Positions 38,489 through 47,725 of a DNA stretch of 64,000 nucleotides are shown in pieces (within the stretch, counting starts at the first letter, position 1; every line of letters starts with the position of its first letter). Both the position numbers and the translations under genes were made by a program. The notes beneath the pieces are model-generated. The model searched no databases. It had not been told where the DNA came from and was given only the letters and a program-made list of their open reading frames with translations. Origin of the DNA: Marinobacter orientalis (lineage in GTDB: Bacteria; Pseudomonadota; Gammaproteobacteria; Pseudomonadales; Oleiphilaceae); assembly GCF_004792665.1 (NCBI RefSeq), contig NZ_SRZX01000002.1, positions 1 through 64,000 on the forward strand, written 5' to 3'.

Positions 38489-40764
38489 TGCAACAGTCTG
38501 AGCAGCCTGTACTACGGGACATTGTCCTGGTTGGCGGCGGGCACAGCCACGTCGGGGTTCTGAAGCAATTCGCCATGAACCCCGTTCCCGGTGTCCGCCT
38601 TACCCTCATCTGCAGAGACACCCACACCCCTTACTCCGGCATGCTGCCTGGCTATGTGGCCGGGCACTATTCCTACGACGACGTTCATATCGACCTGAGC
38701 CGGCTGGCCGAATTCGCCGGTGCCCGCTTCTACCGGGATGAAGCCATTGGCATTGACCGTTCCCGCAAGCGGGTAAACTGCCGGTCCCGGCCGGATGTGC
38801 CTTACGACATTCTCTCTGTGAACATTGGCTCTTCACCCCGCGTCAATGACGTGGATGGTGCCAGGGACCACGCGGTGCCGGTCAAACCGATCAATGGCTT
38901 CAATAATCGCTGGTTGTCCCTGCTCTCGCGGCTGGAAAACCACGAAGGCCCGATGTCGGTGGCCGTGGTCGGCGCCGGCGCCGGCGGAGTGGAGCTTACG
39001 CTTGCCATGCAGTTCCGGCTCCGCAACGAACTGAAAATGCGTGGCCACGACCCGGACCAGCTGCATTTTCACCTGTTTGATGCGGAAAACCAGATACTGC
39101 CTACCCACAACGAAAAGGTGCGGGCGGTTTTTGCCGACAAACTTGCAAGCCGTGGCGTAAAGGTTCACCTGGGAGCGGCTGTTACCAAGGTTGAAGCGGG
39201 GCACCTGACCACCGAATCCGCTGACGTACACAGCGTGGACGAGGTGCTCTGGGTTACCAGGGCCGGCGGCCCGCAGTGGCTTGAGGAAACCGGCCTGGCA
39301 CTGGACCCGGGTGGCTTTATCCGGGTCCGGGATACGCTGCAAACGGAAACGGATGACGACATTTTTGCCGTTGGCGACATTGCCAACGTGGTCAATCATC
39401 CCCGCGAGAAGGCCGGCGTATTTGCCGTGCGCCAGGGCCGCCCGCTGGCAGACAACCTCAAGCGTTACGCACTGGGCAAAGCGGTCAGGGCCTTCAGCCC
39501 CCAGAAAAAGTGGCTGGCGCTGATCAGCACCGGGGACAAGTTTGCGGTGGCGTCCCGCGGAGATATGTCCTTTGCCGGCAAGTGGGTGTGGCACTGGAAA
39601 AATCACATTGATAAGCGCTTCATGGCAAAGTTCAACGACCTTCCGGCGATGGAAGAGAACTCTGCCCTGCCCGACACCGGCGCGGCACAGAATGCCGAGG
39701 AAGCGTCCCAGGCCATATCCGCCGTCGCCATGCGCTGTGGCGGGTGCGGCGCGAAAGTGGGCAGCACAGTGTTGTCCCGGGCGCTTGGCGAATTACGCCC
39801 GATTGAGCGGGACGACATTCTGATCGGCCTGCATGCGCCGGATGACGCCGCGGTACTGACAGTGCCTGCGGGCAAGGCCGTGGTGCATACCGTCGACTTC
39901 TTCCGGGCATTTATCGACGACCCCTACGTGTTCGGCAAGGTTGCGGCCAACCATGCGCTGGGAGATGTGTTCGCCATGGGTGCCGAAGCCCAGAGTGCCA
40001 CGGCGGTCGCAACCGTCCCTTATGGTATCGAATCCAAGGTGGAAGACGTTGTTTACCAGATGATGTCAGGGGCCGTGGAAGTGCTCAACGAAGCGGGTTG
40101 CGCGCTGGTGGGCGGCCACACCGGTGAGGGCCGTGAGCTGGCACTGGGGTTTGCCGTAAATGGCTTCATCGACCCCGAAGAAGTGATGAGCAAAGGCGGC
40201 CTGCGGGCCGGTGATGTGCTGCTTCTGACCAAGCCCATCGGTACCGGCACCCTGTTTGCGGCCCATGCAAAACTGGAAGCGAAGGGGCGCTGGATTGATG
40301 CCGCACTGGCGTCAATGGTGCAATCGAATAAAGCGGCCGCGCAATGCCTGCGCCGGCACGGTTCGAAAGCCTGTACCGACGTAACCGGTTTCGGACTGCT
40401 GGGGCACCTGGTAGAAATGACCAGGCCCTCGGGTGTGGACGCGGAGCTGGATCTGGGAGCGATTCCGATTCTGCCCGGCGCCGAAGAAACGGCAGCTGCG
40501 GGCATTCTCAGTTCTTTGCAGCCCGCCAACATCCGTCTGCGGCGCGGTATCCGCGATCAGGAGAAGTGGGTCAAGCACCCCCGCTATCCGTTGATCTTTG
40601 ATCCCCAGACCGCGGGTGGTTTGCTGGCCAGCGTGCCGGCCAATCAGGCCGAGGCCTGTGTTGACGAGCTCAGGGCGCTGGGTTATCCGCACACAGCCGT
40701 CATCGGCCGCGTGCTACCCCAGGATGAGAGCGGCCCTATCGAGCCGATCACCCTCAGGGATTGA
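38488..40764 (+). CDS. selD: SelD selenide,water dikinase fused to an N-terminal flavoprotein domain
   Basis: The first ~400 residues are a pyridine-nucleotide-disulfide oxidoreductase domain (ILVGGGHSHVGVLK-type FAD motif, VVGAGAGGVELTLAMQ NAD motif, AVGDIANV) of the type known as Nterm_to_SelD (TIGR03169). From about residue 410 it is SelD, with catalytic Cys420 and Lys423 in RCGGCGAKVGS; here Cys, not selenocysteine, occupies the key site. SelD makes selenophosphate from selenide and ATP, and the fused flavoprotein may generate or deliver selenide. The domain pair is known, so the fusion itself is not new. It is convergent with the SenB-like gene, overlapping by 11 bases. Confidence 0.93.
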   Translation: MQQSEQPVLRDIVLVGGGHSHVGVLKQFAMNPVPGVRLTLICRDTHTPYSGMLPGYVAGHYSYDDVHIDLSRLAEFAGARFYRDEAIGIDRSRKRVNCRSRPDVPYDILSVNIGSSPRVNDVDGARDHAVPVKPINGFNNRWLSLLSRLENHEGPMSVAVVGAGAGGVELTLAMQFRLRNELKMRGHDPDQLHFHLFDAENQILPTHNEKVRAVFADKLASRGVKVHLGAAVTKVEAGHLTTESADVHSVDEVLWVTRAGGPQWLEETGLALDPGGFIRVRDTLQTETDDDIFAVGDIANVVNHPREKAGVFAVRQGRPLADNLKRYALGKAVRAFSPQKKWLALISTGDKFAVASRGDMSFAGKWVWHWKNHIDKRFMAKFNDLPAMEENSALPDTGAAQNAEEASQAISAVAMRCGGCGAKVGSTVLSRALGELRPIERDDILIGLHAPDDAAVLTVPAGKAVVHTVDFFRAFIDDPYVFGKVAANHALGDVFAMGAEAQSATAVATVPYGIESKVEDVVYQMMSGAVEVLNEAGCALVGGHTGEGRELALGFAVNGFIDPEEVMSKGGLRAGDVLLLTKPIGTGTLFAAHAKLEAKGRWIDAALASMVQSNKAAAQCLRRHGSKACTDVTGFGLLGHLVEMTRPSGVDAELDLGAIPILPGAEETAAAGILSSLQPANIRLRRGIRDQEKWVKHPRYPLIFDPQTAGGLLASVPANQAEACVDELRALGYPHTAVIGRVLPQDESGPIEPITLRD

Positions 40765-41728
40765 ACCGGGCATGGCCGGCCGCTGCCCGTTCAATGGCGG
40801 CCAGCAACGAAGCCTGCTCCGCTTGCGGGGTGAAACGGCCGGCCAGCTCCTTTACGCGAACTTCCAGTTCCCCCAGAAAATCGGGGGATTGCTCTATCCG
40901 CTGTAACATCCTGGCCAGTTCCGTGTCATCACCCACAGGGAAATAGCCCGGGTAATCGTCGCCCAGAAGCCCGATATTGCCGGAGATATCCGAGGCAATG
41001 ACCGGAAGGCCCGCACGGCAGGCTTCAGACACAACATTGGCGCCGCCTTCCATGAACGAACTGATCACCATGGCACGGCAGCGGTTCATCAGCTGGTGGA
41101 CGGCGTACTTGTCCACTTCCCCGAGCCACCGAAATCGGGAATTGGTGTTCTGTTCAGCCAGAGCTTTGTCTTCCCACTCCGGGTTGTGGGCCTTACCGGC
41201 GTTGATCACCCGGATGGCGGAGGTTTCCGGCAGCTGTCGGGCGGCCAATGCGGCACGCAGAGGGTCTTTCTCGTCGCGGAGGTGGCCGATAACGCAGATA
41301 TCAAAGCCTGCTTTGGGCCCTGATGGAGGCGCAGGCCTGTCCGCAGACTGCAGTACCGTTGTCAGTTTGCCGGTAAAGCGTGCGGGGATGTCCCGGCCGA
41401 CCCGGTGATGAAGCCCGATCAGGCAGTCAGCGAGTATCATGGACTCATGGGTAATATCTGGAAACCGGTGCTGATGGTCATAGATATCGGTGCCGGTGAG
41501 CACAACAATCAACGGGGTGTCCGGATGCGTCGCCCGGAAACGCACAACCGCCGCGGAACTTCGCCAGGCGTGAAGTGCGATAAACAGATCGCAGGGTTCA
41601 CCGTTGTATTCCGTGACAATGTTAACGCGGTGCCCGGCCTGTTCCAGCAGCTGGCTCCAGCGCTCGGCCGTGGCCCGATTACCGGCCCTCGAGCCCGGCG
41701 GCGCTGGCGTGATCAGGGTAATATTCAT
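40754..41728 (-). CDS. senB: SenB-like selenosugar synthase / glycosyltransferase (TIGR04348 type)
   Basis: The 324-residue protein starts ITLITPAPPGSRAGNRATAERW and contains LIVVLTGTDIYDH and SSFMEGGANVVSEACRAGLPVIASDISGN, the pattern of the TIGR04348 glycosyltransferase family. SenB of the selenoneine pathway belongs to it and makes a selenosugar from selenophosphate and a UDP-sugar. Convergence with SelD, its expected supplier of selenophosphate, supports a selenium role. No SenA (EgtB-like) gene is in the window, so selenoneine itself is not implied. The family match is from memory of motifs. Confidence 0.78.
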   Translation of the reverse strand: MNITLITPAPPGSRAGNRATAERWSQLLEQAGHRVNIVTEYNGEPCDLFIALHAWRSSAAVVRFRATHPDTPLIVVLTGTDIYDHQHRFPDITHESMILADCLIGLHHRVGRDIPARFTGKLTTVLQSADRPAPPSGPKAGFDICVIGHLRDEKDPLRAALAARQLPETSAIRVINAGKAHNPEWEDKALAEQNTNSRFRWLGEVDKYAVHQLMNRCRAMVISSFMEGGANVVSEACRAGLPVIASDISGNIGLLGDDYPGYFPVGDDTELARMLQRIEQSPDFLGELEVRVKELAGRFTPQAEQASLLAAIERAAAGHARFNP

Positions 41729-41906
41729 GGATGACCGGCTCCGGAAAAAATCTTCATTTTTGATGGATATCCATAACCTGTTTATCCGGTTGAATCGTAT
41801 AGATGTTCAGAGTTGGGGTAAATCACGTTATCCTGAGCCGCTTTAAGCAGCAGTCCACTCTGTTCATTCATCGAAACACATTTTTTCAGACACAAGGAAA
41901 ATTCAA

Positions 41907-42776
41907 ATGACCCTGAATTTTATACGGAAATTGGCGCTTGTCAGCTTTATGGCACTGACAGTGTCTGCAGCAGCTTCAGCACAAACCCTCGTGTTCACTG
42001 CAATACCGGATGAAGACGAAACCAAACTGGTAGAGCGTTTCAGGGGAATTGCCGATTATCTGTCCGGCGAACTGGATGTAGACGTTCGCTATATCCCGGT
42101 AAAGTCCTATGCTGCAGCTATTTCGGCATTTCGAAACAATCAGGTCCAACTGGCCTGGTTTGGGGGGCTTTCAGGCGTTCAGGCGCGGGAACTGGTCCCG
42201 GGCTCGGAAGCCATTGCCCAGGGCGTAGAGGACAAGGCGTTCTACTCACACTTCATCGCCCATAAAAGCACCGGCCTTGATGAAATGGAGAAGCTGTCGG
42301 ACGAGCTCCGCGGCAAAACCTTCACATTCGGTTCCAAGGGTTCCACCTCCGGACGCCTGATCCCGGAATATTATATCCGCGAAGCCTTTGACGAGAGCCC
42401 GGAAGAGGTCTTCAGCCGAGTTGGGTTCAGTGGCAACCATACCCGCACCCTTCGACTGGTTGAGGCTGGCACCTATGATGTTGGCGCAATCAACTTCTCC
42501 GTTTGGGACAAGGAAATGGAGAACAACAACATTGACACAGATGCCGTTAAAGTGATCTGGACAACGCCTTCCTACCCTAACTATCAGTGGACCATTCGGG
42601 GCGACGTCAATGAACGGTTCGGCGAGGGCTTTTCACAGCGCGTTCAGGAAGCACTGCTGGCAATGGATGATCCGGAGCTTCTGGAAAGCTTCCCACGCAG
42701 TGGCTTCATTCCGGTTTCCAATGACGCCTATGAGCCAATCCGGGTTGTCGGCAAGCAGATTGGAATCATCGATTAA
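41907..42776 (+). CDS. PhnD-like substrate-binding protein, putative selenate ABC transporter
   Basis: A signal peptide (about 1-25) precedes a type-2 periplasmic-binding domain of the phosphonate/phosphite (PhnD) group: ipdedETKLVERFRGIADYLS, VQLAWFGGLSGVQARE, FGSKGSTSGRLIPEYY and NYQWTIRGDV. One branch of this group is catalogued as a putative selenate ABC binding protein (TIGR04553) because it neighbours SelD and SenB-type genes. The selD/senB location fits that branch, but the bound oxyanion is unproven and phosphonate cannot be excluded. ATG 41907 has AAGGAAAA upstream. Confidence 0.8.
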   Translation: MTLNFIRKLALVSFMALTVSAAASAQTLVFTAIPDEDETKLVERFRGIADYLSGELDVDVRYIPVKSYAAAISAFRNNQVQLAWFGGLSGVQARELVPGSEAIAQGVEDKAFYSHFIAHKSTGLDEMEKLSDELRGKTFTFGSKGSTSGRLIPEYYIREAFDESPEEVFSRVGFSGNHTRTLRLVEAGTYDVGAINFSVWDKEMENNNIDTDAVKVIWTTPSYPNYQWTIRGDVNERFGEGFSQRVQEALLAMDDPELLESFPRSGFIPVSNDAYEPIRVVGKQIGIID

Positions 42777-43426
42777 TGTCGGGATTTGATCTAACCGGCC
42801 TGACAGCATCGTTTGGCGGAGAGCGGGTCATCGGCCCGCTCTCGCTCAGCGTCAGGGAGGGCGATCGGGTCGCCCTCGTTGGCCGCAGCGGTGCCGGCAA
42901 GTCAACGCTGATCAGCCTGATACACCAGCAGGTACAGGGTCACTCATCCCTTGTTCCCCAGAATCTGGGCCTGGTGAATGCTTTGCAGGTTTTCCATAAC
43001 GTGTATATGGGGCGCCTTGACGCCAATGCCACCTGGTACAACACGCTCACACTGATACGTCCGTTTGCAAAGGACGCCCGTGAAGTGAAGGCGCTGCTAT
43101 CGGAACTGGGCATGCCCGAAAAGGTCTGGATTCCGGCCGCCTCGCTCTCGGGTGGCCAGCGGCAGCGGGTTGCCATTGCCCGGGCACTGTACCGGAATTC
43201 CGACCTGTTACTGGCCGACGAGCCGGTCTCGGCACTGGATGGGCCTAGTGCCCACATGGTCATGAAACTGCTCAAGCAGCGTTTCCGCACCAGCGTTATT
43301 GCCCTTCACGATGTGGAGCTGGCGCTGGCCTATTGCACGCGGATTGTCGGGATCCAGAATGGACAGATCGCTCTGGATGAGCCCAGCGAAAAGCTGACCC
43401 CGGCCGATATCATGCCGCTTTACTGA
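42776..43426 (+). CDS. ABC transporter ATP-binding protein (PhnC-like)
   Basis: The 216-residue ATPase has Walker A (GRSGAGKS), the ABC signature LSGGQRQR and Walker B (LLADEPVSALDGPSA), plus the H-loop (VIALHDVELALAY). It pairs with the binding protein upstream; the start codon overlaps the upstream stop (TAATG), indicating coupled translation. It is somewhat shorter than typical PhnC. It energises import through the fused permease that follows, probably of selenium oxyanion or phosphonate-like substrate. Confidence 0.92.
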   Translation: MSGFDLTGLTASFGGERVIGPLSLSVREGDRVALVGRSGAGKSTLISLIHQQVQGHSSLVPQNLGLVNALQVFHNVYMGRLDANATWYNTLTLIRPFAKDAREVKALLSELGMPEKVWIPAASLSGGQRQRVAIARALYRNSDLLLADEPVSALDGPSAHMVMKLLKQRFRTSVIALHDVELALAYCTRIVGIQNGQIALDEPSEKLTPADIMPLY

Positions 43427-43442
43427 ACCAGAACCCCTATTT

Positions 43443-44909
43443 ATGTTGTCTTCGCCAACCGTAAGAGCCAGCCTGATTTTTACCGCCGTTGCCCTGGTCG
43501 GTCTGGTGTTTGCGGATATTGCCATCACCGCGGCAAATCCCTGGAAAGATCTGGGACGGTTCTTCCTGGGCGTGGTGACGCCCGATTTCTTCAGCACCGA
43601 AGGGCTGGCCACCGCCCTGCTCCGCACCGTCGCGTTTGCGTTCGTGGGTGTGGCCCTGGGCAGTGTGTGTGGATTTCTGTTGGCGCTGGTTTACCGCGCC
43701 TATCCGGTACGGATTTTCTGTGCCTTTATTCGTGCCATCCACGAGCTCTTCTGGGCACTGATCTTTCTGCAGTTCTTTGGTTTTCACCCGCTGACCGGCG
43801 TACTGGCGATTGCCATTCCCTACTCGGGTATTTTTGCCAAGGTCTATTCCGAAATCCTGGAAGAGGCGGACCCCGAGCCGGGGCGCCTGTTGCCACCGGG
43901 CACCGGCGTGGTCTCTGCGTTCCTGTATGCCCGTATCCCCGACTGCTGGGTGCAGATGCGCACCTACACCGCCTATCGTCTTGAGTGCGGTCTTCGGTCC
44001 AGTGCCATTCTCGGGTTTGTGGGATTGCCGACGCTCGGCTTCTACCTGGAATCTGCGTTTTCCCAGGGGCACTATTCCGATGCCGGCGCCATGCTGATCC
44101 TGTTCTATGTGCTGATCGCTACGCTCCCGCTGTGGGTCAGACCCAAACTGTTACCGGTATATGTTCTTGGTGCCCCCTTCTTCCTGGGTGACGGCATGCC
44201 CATTGTCTGGGGCAACGTGGCGCGGTTTTTTACCCAGGACATTGTTCCGGCGCCCCTTAAAGGCGAGGAAGGCTGGTCCGGCATGGGCACCTGGCTTGGC
44301 GACCTGTTTATCACCCAGGCACTGCCCGGCATCTGGAATACCGTGATACTCACCCAGATTGCCCTGGTTGCCACGGGGATCATTGCGCTGTTGGCGTTCC
44401 CGCTGATTTCCACGCACTTCGGCGGGCCGGTGCGCCGCACCAGCGGCCACGTGTTCCTGGTCATCCTGAGATCAACGCCGGAGTACATCCTCGCCTACAT
44501 TCTGCTGCAGTTATGGGGCCCTTCAATGCTGCCCGCCGTGGTAGCGCTGGCATTGCATAACGGCGGCATCATCGGCCATCTGATCGGCCGCCAGTCCAGC
44601 TCCATTGTGCTGCGTCCCGACGCACCAACCGGTCTGGATCGATACACCTATGAGCTGGTGCCCCGTGTTTACCGGTCGTTTCTGGCATTTCTGTTCTATC
44701 GGTGGGAAATCATCATGCGGGAAACCGCCATCCTGGGCATTCTGGGTATCTATACGCTCGGTTTCTATGTCGACAGCGCCATCCAGAACATCCAGTTTGA
44801 CAAGGCCATGGTGCTCATCCTGATCACCGCTTCCCTGAATATTGGTGTCGATATTCTCGGCCGGTTTATCCGCAAAAAACTCGCACTGCAGACCATGCCG
44901 ACCTGCTAG
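43443..44909 (+). CDS. ABC permease, tandem PhnE-like fusion
   Basis: This 488-residue membrane protein contains two PhnE-like halves. The first half ends around AILGFVGLPTLGFYLESA; the second has the matching AILGILGIYTLGFYVDSA. EAA-like loops for contact with the ATPase lie near each repeat. Single-domain PhnE proteins normally form homodimers or pairs; here both are fused in one chain. It follows the ATPase by 16 bases and completes the importer. The substrate follows that of the binding protein. Confidence 0.88.
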   Translation: MLSSPTVRASLIFTAVALVGLVFADIAITAANPWKDLGRFFLGVVTPDFFSTEGLATALLRTVAFAFVGVALGSVCGFLLALVYRAYPVRIFCAFIRAIHELFWALIFLQFFGFHPLTGVLAIAIPYSGIFAKVYSEILEEADPEPGRLLPPGTGVVSAFLYARIPDCWVQMRTYTAYRLECGLRSSAILGFVGLPTLGFYLESAFSQGHYSDAGAMLILFYVLIATLPLWVRPKLLPVYVLGAPFFLGDGMPIVWGNVARFFTQDIVPAPLKGEEGWSGMGTWLGDLFITQALPGIWNTVILTQIALVATGIIALLAFPLISTHFGGPVRRTSGHVFLVILRSTPEYILAYILLQLWGPSMLPAVVALALHNGGIIGHLIGRQSSSIVLRPDAPTGLDRYTYELVPRVYRSFLAFLFYRWEIIMRETAILGILGIYTLGFYVDSAIQNIQFDKAMVLILITASLNIGVDILGRFIRKKLALQTMPTC

Positions 44910-44914
44910 CGCTT

Positions 44915-45424
44915 TCAGCCGCGGCCCTCGGCCTCAAATGTCAGTTTCACCGGCATCTGAGGTTTCATATCGACAGCCTGTTGCAGGTCGATTCTCCAGG
45001 TCATTTCCGGATCAGTAGTGCAGAAGGGCGCAGTAAACCGGGCCTTCCAGAGCTGGCTGCTGCCATCCGGCGCTACCCCTGCCCTGGTCATCGGCACCGG
45101 ATATTCACCCAGGTACATGGATTCGCCGCGCAGCACCGCCAGTAATCTCGGCAGGTTCCGGTCAGTGCTTACCGTCAGCCGATACTCGGTGCCTTCCGCC
45201 TGGACACCATTTTTTACCAGGCGGGCATCCCAATCATTGCCCTGTTGCGTCCATTGGCACGTATCATTGAGCAGGTCGCATACAGCCCCGCTGTTATCAG
45301 GCTGGTTATCGGCTTGCGTCATAAGCCATCGCGGCCCGAAAAACCCGAGGATGCCCACGCCCGCGATGGCAATGACAGTTACAACGGCTTTCAACACATC
45401 CATTCCTCCAGGGTAAGCACTCAT
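44915..45424 (-). CDS. Single-pass membrane protein of unknown function
   Basis: The product has an N-terminal membrane segment ([18 protein letters not shown]) followed by a soluble region of about 130 residues with four cysteines, two in [11 protein letters not shown], and beta-rich text ([35 protein letters not shown]). The shape suggests a membrane-anchored periplasmic domain. The start is uncertain: ATG 45424 is used, while ATG 45403 has a GGAGG that is too close. I do not recognise the family. It is convergent with the importer permease, five bases away, and divergent from the exporter ATPase. Confidence 0.6.
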   Translation of the reverse strand: MSAYPGGMDVLKAVVTVIAIAGVGILGFFGPRWLMTQADNQPDNSGAVCDLLNDTCQWTQQGNDWDARLVKNGVQAEGTEYRLTVSTDRNLPRLLAVLRGESMYLGEYPVPMTRAGVAPDGSSQLWKARFTAPFCTTDPEMTWRIDLQQAVDMKPQMPVKLTFEAEGRG

Positions 45425-45518
45425 TATGGGGATCATTGCTACCGAGGCAAAGCTTTCTAATGCAGCACCGGTCGTGAGAAAATGCTGCGCTCTGATTCAC
45501 CACCAACAGGATAAGCCC

Positions 45519-46439
45519 GTGCAACCGGATATCTCCGTAAAGCACCTCAACAAAGTCTATGCTGATGGTTTCAGGGCCCTCAACGATATCAACCTCGACA
45601 TTGAACGTGGAGAGATTTTTGCCCTCCTCGGCCCCAACGGCGCCGGCAAGACGACGCTGATCAGCATCATCTGCGGCATCGCGAACATCTCCAGCGGCGA
45701 AGTAAAAGCTGCGGGGTACGATATCGTCAAGGATTACCGCAAGGCCCGGGAAAGCATTGGCCTGGTGCCCCAGGAGCTTCACACCGACTCCTTTGAAACC
45801 GTCTGGGGCGCAGTTTCCTTCAGCCGCGGCCTTTTTGGCAAGCCGCCGGCACCCGATCACATCGAAAAAATCCTGAAGGAACTGTCGCTGTGGGACAAGC
45901 GCAACAACCGTATCATGTCCCTGTCCGGCGGGATGAAACGCCGCCTGATGATCGCCAAGGCCCTGTCCCATGAGCCCCAGATCCTGTTTCTGGACGAGCC
46001 CACCGCAGGCGTGGATGTGGAGCTGCGGCGGGACATGTGGGACATGGTCCGCAAGCTCAGGGAAAAGGGCGTTACCATCATTCTCACCACCCACTATATC
46101 GAGGAAGCCGAGGAGATGGCCGACCGCATCGGCGTTATCCGCCAGGGTGAAATCATTCTTGTGGAGGACAAGGCACAGTTGATGAGCAAGCTCGGCAAAA
46201 AGGAACTTCGCCTGCATCTGCAGCACCCACTGGAGACAATTCCGCGCCAGCTTGCGCTGGAGCCGGTGGAACTGTCGAAAGACGGCTATGAGCTGATCTA
46301 CACCTTCGATTCGCAACAGGAACAGGCCGGGGTAGCCAGACTGCTGCGAACCCTTGGCGATCTGGATATCGAGTACCGGGACATTCAGACCAGGGAGAGT
46401 TCCCTGGAAGAGATCTTTGTAGGCCTGGTCAATGAATAA
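45519..46439 (+). CDS. ABC exporter ATP-binding protein (ABC-2 type)
   Basis: A single ABC domain has Walker A (GPNGAGKTT), signature LSGGMKRR, Walker B ([12 protein letters not shown]) and the H-loop ([15 protein letters not shown]), then a C-terminal part of about 90 residues typical of DrrA/YadG-type exporters. The GTG at 45519, preceded by AGGAT, is chosen; an open frame runs further upstream but is not conserved-looking. The permease follows by 15 bases, so the two form an ABC-2 exporter. The substrate is unknown. Confidence 0.88.
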   Translation: MQPDISVKHLNKVYADGFRALNDINLDIERGEIFALLGPNGAGKTTLISIICGIANISSGEVKAAGYDIVKDYRKARESIGLVPQELHTDSFETVWGAVSFSRGLFGKPPAPDHIEKILKELSLWDKRNNRIMSLSGGMKRRLMIAKALSHEPQILFLDEPTAGVDVELRRDMWDMVRKLREKGVTIILTTHYIEEAEEMADRIGVIRQGEIILVEDKAQLMSKLGKKELRLHLQHPLETIPRQLALEPVELSKDGYELIYTFDSQQEQAGVARLLRTLGDLDIEYRDIQTRESSLEEIFVGLVNE

Positions 46440-46454
46440 TGCGGGAGTGATGCA

Positions 46455-47216
46455 ATGAACCTGTACGGTGTCCGTGCAATCTACAATTTTGAAATGGCCC
46501 GCATGCGGCGCACACTGATGCAGAGCGTGGCATCGCCGGTCATCTCCACTTCCCTGTATTTCGTGGTGTTCGGTTCCGCCATCGGCAGCCGCATGGGCGA
46601 GATCAACGACATCAGTTACGGTGCATTCATCATCCCCGGGCTGGTGATGCTGTCCCTGTTGATGCAGAGCATTTCCAACGCGTCTTTCGGCATCTACATG
46701 CCCAAGTTCTCCGGCACTATCTATGAGGTGCTGTCTGCGCCGGTTTCCTATGTGGAGGTGGTGCTGGGCTATGTCGGGGCGGCCGCCACCAAGTCGGTGA
46801 TACTCGGGGTCATCATATTAATGACCGCCCGGCTTTTTGTGGATTACGAGGTGCTGCATCCGTTCTGGATGTTCGCCTTCCTGGTACTGACCGCGATCAC
46901 CTTCAGCCTGTTTGGCTTCATTATCGGTATCTGGGCAGACGGTTTTGAAAAACTCCAGATCATCCCGCTGATGATTGTTACCCCGCTGGTGTTTCTCGGG
47001 GGCACCTTCTACTCCATCGACATGCTGCCGGAAATCTGGCAGACCATCAGCCTGTTCAACCCGGTGGTGTACCTGATCAGCGGCTTCCGCTGGGCGTTCT
47101 ACGGGGTGTCGGACGTGCATGTGGGTATCAGCGTGGGAATGACACTGCTGTTCCTCACCGCCTGCATGGTGGGCGTGTGGTGGATCTTCAAAACCGGTTA
47201 CCGGTTGCGTTCCTGA
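46455..47216 (+). CDS. ABC-2 type exporter permease
   Basis: The 253-residue protein has six hydrophobic segments (for example [60 protein letters not shown]) in the arrangement of YadH-type ABC-2 permeases. The FLGGTFYS and [11 protein letters not shown] blocks are family signatures. It acts with the preceding ATPase. Its TGA overlaps the ATG of the DUF192 gene by one base, so that protein may be made together with the exporter. Confidence 0.92.
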   Translation: MNLYGVRAIYNFEMARMRRTLMQSVASPVISTSLYFVVFGSAIGSRMGEINDISYGAFIIPGLVMLSLLMQSISNASFGIYMPKFSGTIYEVLSAPVSYVEVVLGYVGAAATKSVILGVIILMTARLFVDYEVLHPFWMFAFLVLTAITFSLFGFIIGIWADGFEKLQIIPLMIVTPLVFLGGTFYSIDMLPEIWQTISLFNPVVYLISGFRWAFYGVSDVHVGISVGMTLLFLTACMVGVWWIFKTGYRLRS

Positions 47217-47719
47217 TGAACAGGCGGTCGCTGGCGCTCAGCTTGCGGGTCATCGCCTCGCTGACGGCGCTGCTGTTCTCCGGTTGCCTGGCCGCCTTTC
47301 CGGACAATGACCCGTTGCCCGTGCAACAGGCCTGCCTGATAACCACGGAAGGGGCAATTCCCGTCACGCTGGAAATGGCCAAAAGCCCTCAGCAACGCAG
47401 CCGCGGGCTGATGGAAAGAGAATATCTGGCGCCAGACGCCGGTATGCTGTTTGTGTACCGCGACCAGCGCCGGGCGGACCATGGCTTCTGGATGTATCGT
47501 ACACTGATCCCGCTGGACATTGCCTACCTGGACCATGACGGCATCATTCGCGCCATACGCCAGATGCCACCCTGCCCGCAAGCTCAGGGCAGGGACTGCC
47601 CAACCTATCCGGCAGGAGTGCCGTTTTATCGGGCACTGGAAATGAACCACGGCTTTTTTGAAAGCCGGGGAATTGAAGAGGGAGACCGGCTTTCACTGGA
47701 ACCTTCGGACTGCCGCTAG
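47216..47719 (+). CDS. DUF192-family protein, probable lipoprotein
   Basis: The 167-residue product starts with a signal segment containing LLFSGC, an acceptable lipobox, so it may be a lipoprotein. The rest matches DUF192: VTLEMAKSPQQRSRGLMER, GMLFVY and IRAIRQMPPC. DUF192 proteins are small beta-rich exported proteins of unknown function. The start at 47216 overlaps the permease stop (TGATG). It is convergent with the enoyl-CoA hydratase gene. Confidence 0.85.
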   Translation: MNRRSLALSLRVIASLTALLFSGCLAAFPDNDPLPVQQACLITTEGAIPVTLEMAKSPQQRSRGLMEREYLAPDAGMLFVYRDQRRADHGFWMYRTLIPLDIAYLDHDGIIRAIRQMPPCPQAQGRDCPTYPAGVPFYRALEMNHGFFESRGIEEGDRLSLEPSDCR

Positions 47720-47725
47720 CGAGTC

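Noticed and set aside
38488..40764. Selenocysteine in SelD
   Set aside because: The catalytic position is encoded by TGC (Cys420); no in-frame TGA interrupts the gene.
45306..46316. Minus-strand open frame over the exporter ATPase
   Set aside because: The ABC motifs are all on the plus strand; the antisense frame has no ribosome-binding site or domain.
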